Shown in pieces: positions 9,765-19,503 of a DNA stretch of 21,139 bases; the stretch's first letter is position 1; every line of letters begins with the position of its first letter. Below the pieces are notes generated by a model. It searched no databases and had not been told where the DNA came from. It saw only the letters and a program-made list of their open reading frames with translations. Source of the stretch: Neolecta irregularis DAH-3 (Eukaryota; Ascomycota; Neolectomycetes; Neolectales; Neolectaceae). Position numbers and translations under genes: made by a program. The DNA is taken from NCBI GenBank assembly GCA_001929475.1, contig LXFE01002040.1, positions 1 to 21,139 of the forward strand, in the 5' to 3' direction.

Positions 9765-10690
9765 GATATTTGCTTCCTAACAAGCTAGATGTGTCCCTAA
9801 TGTAATAGCTAGGGGAATACTGAGATAACTGAAATGATAAAGTATGAAGATAACGACGATAGATAGATGTAAGAAGCGAATGAGACTGGATGAACCAGTA
9901 CAGTTGACATGCATTTGAAGCTCGCATGCGCAGTCTGGCCAACGGAAATATTGCGTCTACAAACAAACTGAACGAGAGGAAGGCTGCTTTCCACCTCCTC
10001 GGTGCACTCGCCTGCCCCAACATCTGCAAACTGCGCGAGCACTACAACATCAAATATGCCCATATCCACTGCTATTTCTAACCTGCATGTCCTGCAGTGA
10101 AAACATTTCCTTAGGAATTTTTCAAAAGCTTGTATGGTGGTGCTACAGGTTCGGAAAATTCCACGGAGATGCGTCGCGCGGCTACTTGGCTGCCGTTTCC
10201 GAGGGAATACCGATTGAGCATATCGACGTGGAGTCATCCCCCCTTCATCCCATCCGTTGGCCATTCACGCAACAGAAATAATTTAACCTAATTTTCGCCA
10301 GAGCGATTACTGAAAGTAGTAGTTCGATTGGGTGCCAAATTATTATTCGGATTATTGATTGAGCGTGTAGCCTGTCGCAACCACGCAGCTAGTTGCCCAG
10401 ATTCTTCTCCAAACAAAAACTTGAGTAAGGAGGTGAAGGGTATGGGGAAAGTTGAATTTATCAATCATGGATGTATGTATGTATGTATGGAAATCTTTAG
10501 TCTTCGCGACGAACCTAGCATTTCAACGATGCATTCGGCGAGGAAGGGCTAATTAATCGTGATCTTAAACGTTCATTCCGCATCAATTCCTAGAATAAAT
10601 TAAAATATAAGAGCTTGACATGATTTAGTATATCTCTTTTGTCATTCAAGTTAATTGCGATGGATTTGAACTCTGCACTGTCATATAGAT
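9765..10690. promoter_or_regulatory. Long divergent intergenic region
   Basis: About 925 bp, the longest gene-free stretch, lies upstream of the RING-RRM gene (-) and of the orphan ORF (+). It contains a 151-codon minus-strand ORF (10264-9809) and a 64-codon plus ORF (10087-10281), neither with family resemblance. An ATGT microsatellite lies at 10471-10489. The minus ORF could sit in a long 5' leader of the RING-RRM mRNA as an upstream ORF. Confidence 0.4.
10471..10489. repeat. (ATGT)n microsatellite
   Basis: Nearly five copies of ATGT run from 10471 to 10489 within intergenic DNA. It is a simple repeat with no evident function. Confidence 0.85.
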
Positions 10691-11101
10691 ATGAGGGATC
10701 TTGTCATCAGTGTAAAAGTAACTCAAGCAAAACGAAGCTTATTATATATAAAGGAGGCCCCGAAGTCATTCATAGATCATCACGGCAACAGAAGAATGTG
10801 CGAATCAAATGATTTAACAACTCTTTGCCTCAAGGTTCCTTTCGCCCTTATATACAAAGCCGACATACATTTTAAGTATTTCCCGTCTAAGGAGTACCCT
10901 GTATTAGGACTCACCGGATATTTACAGCCAGAACGAAAAGGATCTACTAAAATTGCCAGAAATATGATCAAAGTAGAGATTTCTTTTTCGCCGGTCACCC
11001 AAGAATCAACGGATGAGATTACTTCAGTGCCAACAATCAATGTTGTGGTTTTTGAACGAACAAAAGTCGATTTTTCGTTCTCTTCACCGATCGACGCATA
11101 G
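10691..11101 (+). CDS. Hypothetical protein, unrecognised
   Basis: An uninterrupted 136-codon ORF with ATG (MRDLVISVKVTQAKRS...) and TAG. It is predicted to be rich in beta strands (LCLKVPFALIYKADIHFKYF, TINVVVFERTKVDFSFSS). I see no signal peptide, membrane segment or known motif. A 110-codon ORF overlaps it on the other strand (11112-10780), so coding strand and reality are uncertain. In favour of plus: it fits the strict strand alternation of its neighbours and ends 151 bp before the convergent TYW3 stop. An earlier ATG at 10661 opens another frame (YRYEGSCHQCKS) that stops at 10830; splicing of the two frames did not give a clean in-phase junction. It may be a lineage-specific gene, an exon of a larger one, or chance. 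Confidence 0.4.
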   Translation: MRDLVISVKVTQAKRSLLYIKEAPKSFIDHHGNRRMCESNDLTTLCLKVPFALIYKADIHFKYFPSKEYPVLGLTGYLQPERKGSTKIARNMIKVEISFSPVTQESTDEITSVPTINVVVFERTKVDFSFSSPIDA

Positions 11102-11233
11102 GGTAACATCATGAAATAAGGAAGGTTAGCAAAAAGATATCTTTTGCATTAGCAAAGACGACAATCTCAATGGAAGATTACGAGATATGTCGATGATAGA
11201 GAATGCCAGACCATGAGGATTTAGTGTTAGTAT

Positions 11234-11265
11234 AATATCTGTCCGATATATGTTATACAGATATT
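11234..11265. repeat. Inverted repeat at the TYW3 stop
   Basis: AATATCTG (11234-11241) and CAGATATT (11258-11265) form a perfect 8-bp inverted repeat with a 16-nt AT-rich loop. It straddles the TYW3 stop codon (11253), so it would be a hairpin at the end of that mRNA's coding region. Confidence 0.6.
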
Positions 11266-11955
11266 TCAAAGCTCTCCTTGCTACAAGGTAACGCTCTAAA
11301 GTTTGATTCAAAAACTGTGATCTTACGCTGGTTTTCTTCCATTTTCTCATTCGCCATGTCGATTAATACTCGGAGGTAAATCTCATCAACAAGAGGCATC
11401 AAAACATTGTTATTGTAACGCGCTATCGGTGCGGAAATACGCAAACTGGTGCGAATGCCGATCGTAAACTTTTCTCCCCTTATTATCATTCCTGATTCCC
11501 GAAGACCTGCAGCAATAGCTGCTTTTAAGATTTTGTTGGCTGAATCCAAGGTCCGCGCAGATACATGAAGGATCTAACGTCGTAAGATGTGAGCGTCCAC
11601 AAATTCATTGTGATCTCACAAATGGTTCAAAATTAAATGTTACGATCCGACCATCTTCGACTACTCCGAGTGTTTCTCCACTGAATAAGGTTTGAAACAG
11701 ATCAGAATAGTTGTCTATGGAGATCTTTTCATGTGTGACAAATAGCCATTTCCCGCCTCCTTTTTGCGTTTTAATTCCTTCCAGGTAGACTGCAATCCGG
11801 CCTGAACAGCTGGAAGTTGTCACATAATCTTGATGCGCGTTTATTGCACATAAAAGTGGAAGGATCGATATGTCTGGATGGCCCTTGGGAGACGAATCTG
11901 GCAAACAGGATTGCAAAGCCGAAAGAAATTTTTCTTTTCGTGCATCAAACGACAT
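11253..11955 (-). CDS. TYW3: tRNA wybutosine-synthesising protein 3 (TYW3)
   Basis: Two exons (11955-11620 and 11573-11253) encode 218 aa, close to the family's usual length. Start at the ATG giving MSFDARKEKFLSALQS, as in fungal TYW3. Family motifs are ILPLLCAINAHQDYVTTSSC, SGRIAVYLEG, KGGGKWLFVTHE, and, after the 46-nt intron, ILHVSARTLDSANKILKAAI, AGLRESGM and GIRTSLRISAPIA. TYW3 is the SAM-dependent N4-methyltransferase that acts in wybutosine formation at G37 of tRNA-Phe in the cytoplasm (family knowledge). The other wybutosine genes are not in the window. It is divergent from Rqt4, which also acts in translation, but the pairing may be chance. Confidence 0.93.
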
Positions 11956-12481
11956 GGTCCCCAGGGACAATCAATCGCAGAGTTAATAATGTCGACAAAA
12001 ATTTCAAATTTACATCGTAATCTAACCTTAGAAGAATGAAGTTCGCAAGAAAAATTCCCATTCATTTTCATACTTCGGAAATCCATATTTAAAAGCAGAA
12101 AATGGAATTATGCTTGAGCATTACAAGGAGAGCCTGTAAGCGATACACAGTCACCCAGAATTCCAAGCAAAAAGGTACCTCATATAATTAGGCAATCTTC
12201 TTAAAAAGGAAGATTGTGGTCTGCCTGTCCTGAGAGGAGGATGTAATGCAACCTTAGTCCCTTAGTCCCTTTGGACCTTGTTATAAGATATATTGAAGGG
12301 TATCTAATTTGAAGTTTAAATAGTCATCTGCAAGAGCTTGTTGGGTAACGAACTTTGATCACTCTTCAGCAAGATTTTCTCGAATGGGAAGCTTGAGGGG
12401 TGATTGAAGGATTATATGGCGATATATATATACTTGTCTGATTGACCTCGATCCACCTTGAACCTTCGATTTAACTACCAA
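11956..12481. promoter_or_regulatory. Divergent promoter region TYW3 / RQT4
   Basis: 526 bp shared by two divergent genes. It holds a perfect 8-bp hairpin (12193-12200 with 12209-12216, CAATCTTC/GAAGATTG, loop of 8), a short direct repeat of CTTAGTCC near 12253-12269, and a TATATATATA stretch near 12422, about 60 bp before the RQT4 start. No coding exon is evident. Confidence 0.45.
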
Positions 12482-14100
12482 ATGGCGTCTCCAGCTCTCC
12501 AAGATTGGGCGATGAATCAGATTCGGAATCTTTTCCCCTTAGATGATGTCTCGATGGGACAGCTTATCGCATATATAATGTCCTTGTCATCGGAAAGGGA
12601 GATATCGAACTATCTTGTGGTATAGTTGCTTTTTCATTCAATTTGTCACAATAAAGGATTTATTGGGTGATAGTCCAGACCTGAGAGCATTCATAGACGA
12701 GTTCTGTGGAAAAATACGAACAGAAGAAGACCAGAAGATTGCACCCATGGAAACCCGAACAGTAAGAGTTAGTGGTCGATCAGTCATGACATTGCTTCTT
12801 GCAGACATCAAATTCAACAACAATACCACCCTCAGATGCCAAATCAAGATCCCCTCGATTTTCTAACAAGAGCGTGCCAAAAAGGTTTGAAACAGGAACC
12901 GATGATGGGAATGATGGCGGAAAAAATAGGCGAAGGGATCGCCATCTTGTTCCATCCAAGTACTCTTCATTTGAAAAATGCAGACTTAACACAAAAGATC
13001 TTCAGATGTTCAAAACTCACCATCTACTTCACGAGAACCTGTCCCATCGCATCCTCAACGTTCGACTATTGGGTCAGCTGGAAAGTTAACTTCGGATCTG
13101 GGCCGCACTTCGAAAAGAAACCCTGACGCACGGAGTAAATCAACTAAAGGTCCAGTCATAACTAAAGTGAATGCTTTGTCAGAAATTGACGCTGCATTGA
13201 AAGAGATGGAACTAGAAAAGAGCACATCACAAAACAAAAAGGAGAAAAAATGTGACTGTCAAGGTGCATCGTAAACCCTGTTTTGACTAATGCTTCAGCA
13301 CGAAGACATCCTCTTAACCCTCTTACCCCCAATTGTTTACATTGTGGAAAGATATCTTGCTTAGCAGAAGGCTCCGGTCCCTGGTACAGTATAATAAGTT
13401 CCACATACTGAGACAAAAGTACATTCTGCGGAAAGCCAATGCTATCGAAACAAGAACGACAAGAAATTATCAAGGAGCTTAAGCTGGAGCGCTCTCAAAT
13501 CAAAATGCAGCAAGGCAATAAAAAGAAAACTCCAGCTAGTAACAAAACTTCTACGTGGGCGCAAAGTGCCGGTAACGTCAACAGTCCTATTCCAGCACAA
13601 GACGAAGAAAGACTGAGAGAAATGGAAGAACGGAAAGATCGACTTCTTGAGTATGATCGTACCAGTGCTGGTCGAAGCAAAATTATTGGTAATATATCAT
13701 GCTAGAGCTCAAGTTAATACCGTGAGATGAAGCAGCTGATTTCAATGATATTCCTACCACAGATAAATGGGCTAGCCCGGCAGAGCGTGCACTTCAATTG
13801 AAACGTCAACAGAGGGCTTTACGTGCTTTAGAAAAGAAGAAACGCAAGATCATGAATCTTGATCTTGCTACTCAAAAAGTCACGTACCTCTATCAAACAG
13901 ATGATTCTGAGAGTGAAGTTGAAGTTCTTGGTGTTGTGGAACTTTTACCTGAAAAGGCAAAGGATAGCCTTCAAGAAAGACCGGAAGTCATGCTTAGATT
14001 CATTCCATCCTCTGAAAACTCTTTATGTTTTGAGCCAAACGAAACTACCCAGCGTCTACGTGAAAGCAAATGGCAACGTGTGCTATATGACGACGATTAA
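12482..14100 (+). CDS. RQT4: Rqt4 / TRIP4 (ASC-1) homologue
   Basis: Seven exons: 12482-12619, 12657-12761, 12805-12959, 12998-13263, 13299-13383, 13420-13688, 13727-14100. They encode 463 aa. The N-terminus (MGQLIAYIMSLSSEREISNY, then DLLGDSPDLRAFIDEF) is the ASC-1 N-terminal domain. A polar linker ends in VNALSEIDAALKEMELE. The C2HC5 zinc finger is at about 218-253: C218-x-C220, C234-x2-C237, C242, C250-x2-C253 (CDCQARRHPLNPLTPNCLHC, then GSGPCTFCGKP). It is assembled across two introns. A charged helical C-terminus follows (RLREMEERKDRLLEYDRTSA; DKWASPAERALQLKRQQRAL). No ASCH domain is present, as is usual in fungi. Rqt4/TRIP4 belongs to the complex that dissociates collided ribosomes (family knowledge). 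The exon 3/4 junction (12959/12998) is the least certain: another reading frame through exon 3 is also open. Confidence 0.9.
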
Positions 14101-14278
14101 ATCGGTTTAGCAATCACACGCTAGATTGAGCAATTTTACTAGTTATAGCTTTTCAGTGCCTCTTGTATCCTATGACGGACAGAAACAGAGGAGATTGAAA
14201 TGTATATCCAAGTCTTGAACATTGCACACTTATTATCGTCCAACTAAGATGTCAAAGCTATAGACAAACCTTGACATC
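14101..14278. other. Short convergent gap RQT4 / CCE1
   Basis: 178 bp between two stop codons on opposite strands. It is AT-rich, with no ORF, repeat or strong hairpin seen. The 3'UTRs of both genes probably overlap here. Confidence 0.4.
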
Positions 14279-15192
14279 TTATTTTAGGAGGGCTGAAAGT
14301 TCATTTGCAGAGACTTGTTCCCCCTTCTTTAGGCGAGCTTTCACTCGCAACTTTGCCTGTTGCCACCGAATCCAAGTAATGCCTTGCAAAAATGAATCTG
14401 CAATATCATCTCGTTTCCCCTTTGGCCTACCCACGAAGACCTCAACCGTCTCTTGTGCGCATCCCTCGAAGAGTATATTGGAAGAACGTTTGCGGATCAT
14501 CTCAGTTACAATCCCAATCTTTTGAAGCTTCAGTTCGTGAGACGTTGATTTCTCCGCCCGATTGTGTATCCAGTAATCAGAAATCCTTTTGGGATGTACA
14601 CTTTCTATCCTTCCCGACCATTTCGATTCTTGGATAAGAGTGTGGAGAATGGCATGGATCATAGCTTCAAAAGTGTTTACTCGGATAGTCCATTCGAGAA
14701 TCGCGCTTGCGCCTCCAGTGCGATGTCGCTGGCGTTCAATTAGGACGTGATCTGGCCTCATTGATACTAATGTTTTGCAAATTTGGTAGGCAAGACTTGA
14801 TAATTCGATTGGTTCAAATGTAGCTGCAGGTGCATCTTTTTCAACTACCTCAATACGCTGCCATTCCTTGACCGAAATCCCTTTCTTTGTAGGCACAAGA
14901 AGACACATTGCAAAATTCCGAACTCCCATATCTATACTGAGAAGCGACTTTGGAAGAATTGGGGAGACTGTCTCAAGAGAAGAGACTATGCGATCGCATA
15001 ACAGAGATTTCCTCCCCGAACTTGCTTGAATACCTTAGCCGTAAATATATTGCAACATACTTACAAACTCCACATCTTGACGAGATCTCACGCAAATCAA
15101 CAGCTCGCAATGGTTGTAATCTGTGAATTTTAGCTGGTACAATTGAAGCGGCTTATGTACGAAGAAAGAAGTGTTTTGGCCAAGTTCACCAT
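14279..15192 (-). CDS. CCE1: Cce1/Ydc2-type mitochondrial Holliday junction resolvase
   Basis: Three exons (15192-15161, 15120-15065, 15024-14279) encode 277 aa. Residues 12-47 form a SAP DNA-binding motif assembled over two introns (LQPLRAVDLREISSRCGVSS, then SGRKSLLCDRIVSSLE). The RNase H-like catalytic core follows: D61 in LLSIDMGVRNFAMCLL, E126 in HVLIERQRHRTGG, and D235/D239 in KGKRDDIADSFLQG. All four acidic residues expected for a Cce1/Ydc2 resolvase are present, so it should be active. The family cleaves four-way junctions in mitochondrial DNA. The N-terminus (MVNLAKTLLSSLQPLRAV) is short with few acids, compatible with mitochondrial import but not proof. The first exon is only 32 nt, and both introns are 40 nt. 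Confidence 0.93.
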
Positions 15193-15582
15193 AATAATAA
15201 CAATGCAACAACGTAAAGATTCGGAGAAATTTTGCTGCTGGAAAGAGCGGATGCAATACAAAATCGAGTTATTGCATGTGCTAAGTGAAGCTAGTGACTT
15301 GGTTTGCAAATTGAAAGCCACCATCTCTGACTTGCCGACATGAAATAAACAATCAGAGCTGTATATACTAGTTTTAATCGATAGCAACTCTCTAACTGCG
15401 TACAAATAAGAAGGTATATGTATATCTTGCCATCTGAGAAATCCTGGGGAACCAATTGACCGACCCCCTCATTTTGGTCGACACACGGATTCCCAAAATC
15501 TTCCTTCATTTACTAGAGACTTTCAAATTCCCTGCAATACACTTCAGAAAAAAATCTATTAGCAAGATCTAGACAAATTTAG
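15193..15582. promoter_or_regulatory. Divergent promoter region CCE1 / ELA1
   Basis: 390 bp between two divergent genes. Short ORFs on both strands have no family resemblance. No RNA gene or notable repeat was seen apart from a weak 5-bp inverted repeat (CGACC/GGTCG) near 15461-15480. Confidence 0.4.
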
Positions 15583-16475
15583 ATGGAAGAAGCGGATTTT
15601 GGTGATGTCAGATTTCCGGGTTTCTTTTCGTTGAAGGCCTTGGCAATGCGCAAACTTCTCAAATGCAAAAACGGTGGAATCCTGTTTGGATAACAACACT
15701 AAGATATCTAGAAATTACAGACCTCGGAGATTGTGAGTTTCATCTGGTGAAACTGATTCTTGAAACTTTATCTGCTGAACGGCTTGTGTGACCCGGTTTG
15801 AAAGTCAGATTGGCTAATAGTACACAGGCTATATTGGAGAAACGCTCGCCTGTATGAGGACACTGTCATTCGATATGAAACTAACGGCTCAGCACCTCAA
15901 GCAAGAAACGGGCGATTTGTGGGAAAAGCACGTCCGAAACGATTTCAAAATCCATATAATTAAGGAAGAGACGCGTTTCAGTCGCAATCAGCCGTCTATT
16001 TTCGACGACGAGTCTCCACAATGGCGCTTGTTATACAAGGTACTTTTTTCGATTATATCTCATTCGATTGTAGAAATGGCATCGTGAACAATCGACAAAA
16101 CTTGAACGAGCTTCCCAAAAGTTACGAGAAGCACAGCAGTCAATTGATTCCAGGAAAGCTGAACGGTCAGCCAAGGTTCTCTCGAAACCCTTACTGCAAC
16201 CTAAGAGAAGTGGATGGGGAGCACCTTCTCCTCGTATGTCTATGATTGAAAAATTGAAAACAAATGGAAATAAACCGAAATTATTCCGTACCCCTATGTC
16301 ATCATCAGCATCTGTTAGTGTACAATCATCAAAAGTATTCTTTAGGGAGAAACATTGGCTGATAGAACAGAGAAGTGCTACAACGGCAGGATTTTCAAGC
16401 TCACTTGTAAAGAAAAGGACAACACTGCCACCTCTTGAAAGACCTTCAAAATTTATCATGTCCAAAAAGCAGTAG
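15583..16475 (+). CDS. ELA1: Elongin A (ELA1), F-box-like elongin subunit
   Basis: Five exons (15583-15673, 15712-15785, 15828-15851, 15893-16039, 16074-16475) encode 245 aa. The conserved core is assembled only after splicing: SLKALAMRKLLKCKN, EITDLGDCEFHLVKLILETL, SAERLAILEKRSPHLKQETG, DLWEKHVRNDFK, then SPQWRLLYKKWHREQSTKLE. This is the elongin-A signature containing the F-box/BC-box-like segment that contacts Elongin C. A basic coiled-coil tail and a Ser/Lys-rich C-terminus follow. Elongin A acts in RNA polymerase II elongation and in Cul3-type degradation of stalled polymerase (family knowledge). Exon 3 is a 24-nt microexon. Intron 3 has a perfect ACTAAC branch site. It is convergent with PRE2, with a 101-bp gap. 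Confidence 0.9.
15828..15851 (+). other. 24-nt microexon of ELA1
   Basis: This eight-codon exon (AILEKRSP) lies between introns of 42 and 41 nt. It supplies the L-x-x-(I/L)-E-x-x-SP core of elongin A. Both flanking junctions are phase 0, so skipping it would keep the frame and delete just this motif. Confidence 0.75.
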
Positions 16476-16576
16476 CTAATTTATATCTGTTGGTGTTTTG
16501 GCAGGAAATGCGGAGTTTCTTTAGTGAATCATATGAGTGTTGATAGCATCTTGATTAAGGCGGTGATTATAGACAA

Positions 16577-17551
16577 CTAGCTTGGAACATTGGTGAAGCT
16601 TCCCTCTGCCGCTTTGGTTTCCCAAAGCAACTGGCCAATGTCATAGTTACCATGGAAACTCCAACCGTTTTCGTTAATATGGTAGACTATAGTGAGATTT
16701 AAACAGAAAAAAGAACATACGGTGGACACTACCACCAGAATACGCATCCCGGTGAGCTGCAGCGAGAATACTTCGCTTTCCCAATGCCAGAGCTTCCTCG
16801 ACAGTCAATTCCCAGCGATGTCCAGCATCAAGAACACCATATGCAAATGTTTGACCACTTCCTACGCAAAAGAGATCACCTTTGAGACGTGTTCCGTCGC
16901 TGTCCACATAGAAAACTGCAGGACCAGACTTGTCCCAACCGCATATCATCGTTCCCTGACCCGTCAACCGAAATTTCTAGAGTGACACACCATACTCAAC
17001 CCCATACCCTTGTATGAATAAACTATATTTGACAGGATTTTCGAAGCAGCAGCAACACTGATACGTTCTTTATTCCTCAGTTCGTGAAGCCGGCATTGCA
17101 TTCCCAGATACGTCTCCCAGTACTGACAGTCTGCAGCTCCACCAGCCATTGTTCCCAACAGGTACGGATTAATTTCAATAACCTTTTTCACAGTCTGCGA
17201 GGCAATCCAACTTCCCGCAGTTGCTCTGTCCTATGTCAACCATATCTCAAAATTGCAAAACCTCGAGTCAACAGCAATTACTACACCGCCCTGAAATCTG
17301 AATGCGAGAGTTGTGGTGCCGTGGGCAATCTTGATTGTACAGTCGGGATTCTTCGAGTCATCTGTATGTTCCCGTAAAAACGCGGTAGGCTATAAACCCA
17401 TAAACACAAACGGTTTAACACGGGTTCATACATTAGCAATTGGCGGTAACGAGAATGCCGGAACTGCAAATTTGGGTTCCTGGCTGAATGTGTCTTGATC
17501 TAAAGGCCGTTCTTTCTGTGGGAGTGAGTAGCGGGATATAAGAGCGTCCAT
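16577..17551 (-). CDS. PRE2: 20S proteasome subunit beta5 (Pre2)
   Basis: Five exons (17551-17432, 17389-17262, 17225-16991, 16955-16721, 16686-16577) encode 275 aa, normal for a beta5 precursor. A propeptide of 64 aa ([12 protein letters not shown]... through [11 protein letters not shown]) ends at HG before Thr65 ([13 protein letters not shown]), the autocatalytic cleavage site and nucleophile. The mature part has [14 protein letters not shown] (active-site Asp at mature position 17), K33 in [20 protein letters not shown], and the beta5 motifs [25 protein letters not shown] and [10 protein letters not shown]. It supplies the chymotrypsin-like activity of the proteasome core. Introns of 34-42 nt fall at conserved positions with clean phase. 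Divergent from ATG22 (198 bp), convergent with ELA1. Confidence 0.97.
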
Positions 17552-17749
17552 TTGATGGATGCTGGATTTGTGGTAACGGTGATTGCGTACGCCCAGATAA
17601 TTCCAAATTTCCAAACAGAAGAAAATACATGATTAATTATGGGGTAGTAGTCTCTATTTGTAGGAAAATATATAATAATAGAGATTCTGGTTTCGATGAT
17701 AAAGGTATGCTCTTGCCAGGGTATAGTGACCATCGACTCCTATTAGGCG
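17552..17749. promoter_or_regulatory. Divergent promoter PRE2 / ATG22
   Basis: Only 198 bp separate two divergent starts, so the promoter is probably shared. On the ATG22 side lies an AT stretch (aaaatatataataata near 17666). The motif ATTTGTGGTAACGG near 17566-17579 contains TTTGTGGTAACGG, which resembles the fungal proteasome PACE element GGTGGCAAA only loosely, so I do not claim a site. Confidence 0.4.
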
Positions 17750-19503
17750 ATGACCACAACCGATATACAACAGCAATGGTCTCTTCAGGATACTTCGCCA
17801 ACTTCAAAAAAGGCACGAATTCCTCTTCTCGCTGTTGAATTGACTAGATGCAGGAACTACTCGGCTGGTATTCATATGCTTTTGCAAGTGAAGTAGTCAG
17901 TGTCGTTACAATCTCGAATCTCGCTCCAGTGGCACTTGATAATTTTGCTCGGGAGAGCGGGTATGCGTCATCTGAACTTGGGAGGAAATGCGAGGAACAA
18001 GATGATCGATGTGTTGTTTATTTTGGAGATTTCGGCATCGACACTACTAGTTTTGCGCTTTATGTATTTTCAATAAGTGTGCTTTTGCAGGCGTTGGTTG
18101 TTATTAGTGTTGGCGGAGCTGCGGATCACGGAAAGTTTTATCGAGAAGAGTGAATTGACGACTTAGGTGACTTGAGAAAGAAACTGCTGGGAATATTCGC
18201 ATATGTCGGTAGTATCACCACGATGTTGTTTATTACTGTTCCTCGCACATGGTACATCCTTGCTGGTTTGCTAATCATTATTCTCAATGTACGTTTATGA
18301 TCCCTAGTTATATAACTAATTTCACCTGCAGATCTGTTTTGGTTCGTCAATGGTATGTCTCAACGCCTTTCTGCCCGTTTTGGTGCGAAACTATGCGTAC
18401 GACTCTGCGGGATTGTTTAATTCAAAAATATTTGGTTTATCTTCAGTACAATCAGAATCACCCGAATTAGATGCCGAGAATATGGAATCGGCAACATTGA
18501 TGAAACCAATACATTCAAACTTACCAGACTCGTACGCTGCTCAGTTGAATCTGTCCTCCCATATCTCATCCCAAGGTATCGCGATTGGGTTGGTAAGTGG
18601 TATTATCCTGCAGTTGATTTGTATCCCTCTTACCATATCCACCGGTTCTGGGACTTCCTCATTACAATACGCGGTTTTCGTCAGCGGGTTATGGTGGTTT
18701 ATATTCACCATTCCATCGATGCGATGGCTTAAAAGTCGACCAGGGCCCCCGCTGCCTACATTCTACAAGGACAAACTCCTATTATTACAATATATCCAAT
18801 ACGGATGGCAAAGTCTTTTTGACACGATCAAGGAAACTGCTCGTACGTTGCTACTTTATTGGTATGGTCTAACAAACTACCAGGTTTGAAAGACGTGATT
18901 ATATTTCTTGTGTCGTGGGCTTTACTAAGTGACGCTCACATTACAATCTCATCGTCTGCAATTCTCTTTGCAAAGACAGATTTACATATCAAGCCAGCAG
19001 GGCTCATCGTCATCGGAATGCTGTCTACACTTTCTGGAATTGTAGGTGCATTCACATGGAGTCGCTACATTTCACCCAAATTTCATCTTTCTCCCGATTC
19101 CGCGATTCGGCTGATTGTTGCATTGTCGTGTTTGATACCGGCTTACGGGTTACTCGGGTTCATCCCGCTGTGTAGACAGATCGGGTTTGGAGGTCTTATC
19201 AATCCAATTGAGATTTATTTCCTTGCTCTGGTTTATGGGTTTTTAAATGGGGCATTGCAGGGATACACTCGTGCTATGTTTGGTTCACTGATTCCCGCTG
19301 GCCGTGAAAGTGGATTTTTTGCGTTATATGCGATTACCGACAAGGGTAGTGCAATGTTTGGGCCGGTGATGGTTGGGATTATAATTGACAAGACACATGA
19401 AATTCGGTGGGCGTTTTTGTTGTTGTTGGTGATGTTGGGATTGTCATTGTTGGTTATGACGTTTGTCAATACCCAGCGAGGACGCCAGGCGGCGAGGCAG
19501 TAA
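17750..19503 (+). CDS. ATG22: Atg22-like vacuolar amino acid effluxer (MFS)
   Basis: Five exons (17750-17812, 17848-18134, 18177-18288, 18332-18842, 18884-19503) encode 530 aa. The Atg22 pattern is clear: LLGWYSYAFASEVVSVVTIS near the start, a lumenal loop with CEEQDDRC, ALYVFSISVLLQALVVISVG, GGAADHG, and ICFGSSMVCLNAFLPVLVRN. The second half has WALLSDAHITISSSAILFAK and GFLNGALQGYTRAMFGSLIP. About ten to twelve hydrophobic segments fit a major facilitator fold. Atg22 exports amino acids from the vacuole after autophagy (family knowledge). Exon 1 depends on a GC-donor intron; without it, translation could start at 17848 (MQELLGWYS). The second intron has a weak donor (gtttta) and removes an in-frame TGA. 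The stop lies 180 bp from the BTB gene stop. Confidence 0.9.
17813..17847 (+). other. Probable GC-AG intron, 35 nt (ATG22 intron 1)
   Basis: The exon ends ..TCA AAA AAG, then gcacga...ttgactag. The phase-0 join gives SPTSKKMQELLGWYSYAF, similar to the PT-(S/T)-(R/K)-K run that precedes the first helix in Atg22 proteins. This is the weakest of the four GC-AG cases because translation could also begin at the ATG right after the acceptor. Confidence 0.55.

Noticed and set aside
10780-11112. 110-codon minus ORF antisense to the orphan ORF
   Set aside because: No family resemblance, shorter than the plus ORF, and it would break the divergent/convergent arrangement. Not excluded, so mentioned under the orphan ORF.
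12253-12269. CTTAGTCC direct repeat as a stress-response element
   Set aside because: It does not match the CCCCT/AGGGG core and occurs only as two short copies.
18135-18176. In-frame TGA in ATG22 as a premature stop or stop-codon reassignment
   Set aside because: A 42-nt GT-AG intron removes it in phase and restores the DHG-KKKLLGIF spacing expected for Atg22. The donor (gtttta) is weak but similar to donors used in the CREG-like and PRE2 genes.
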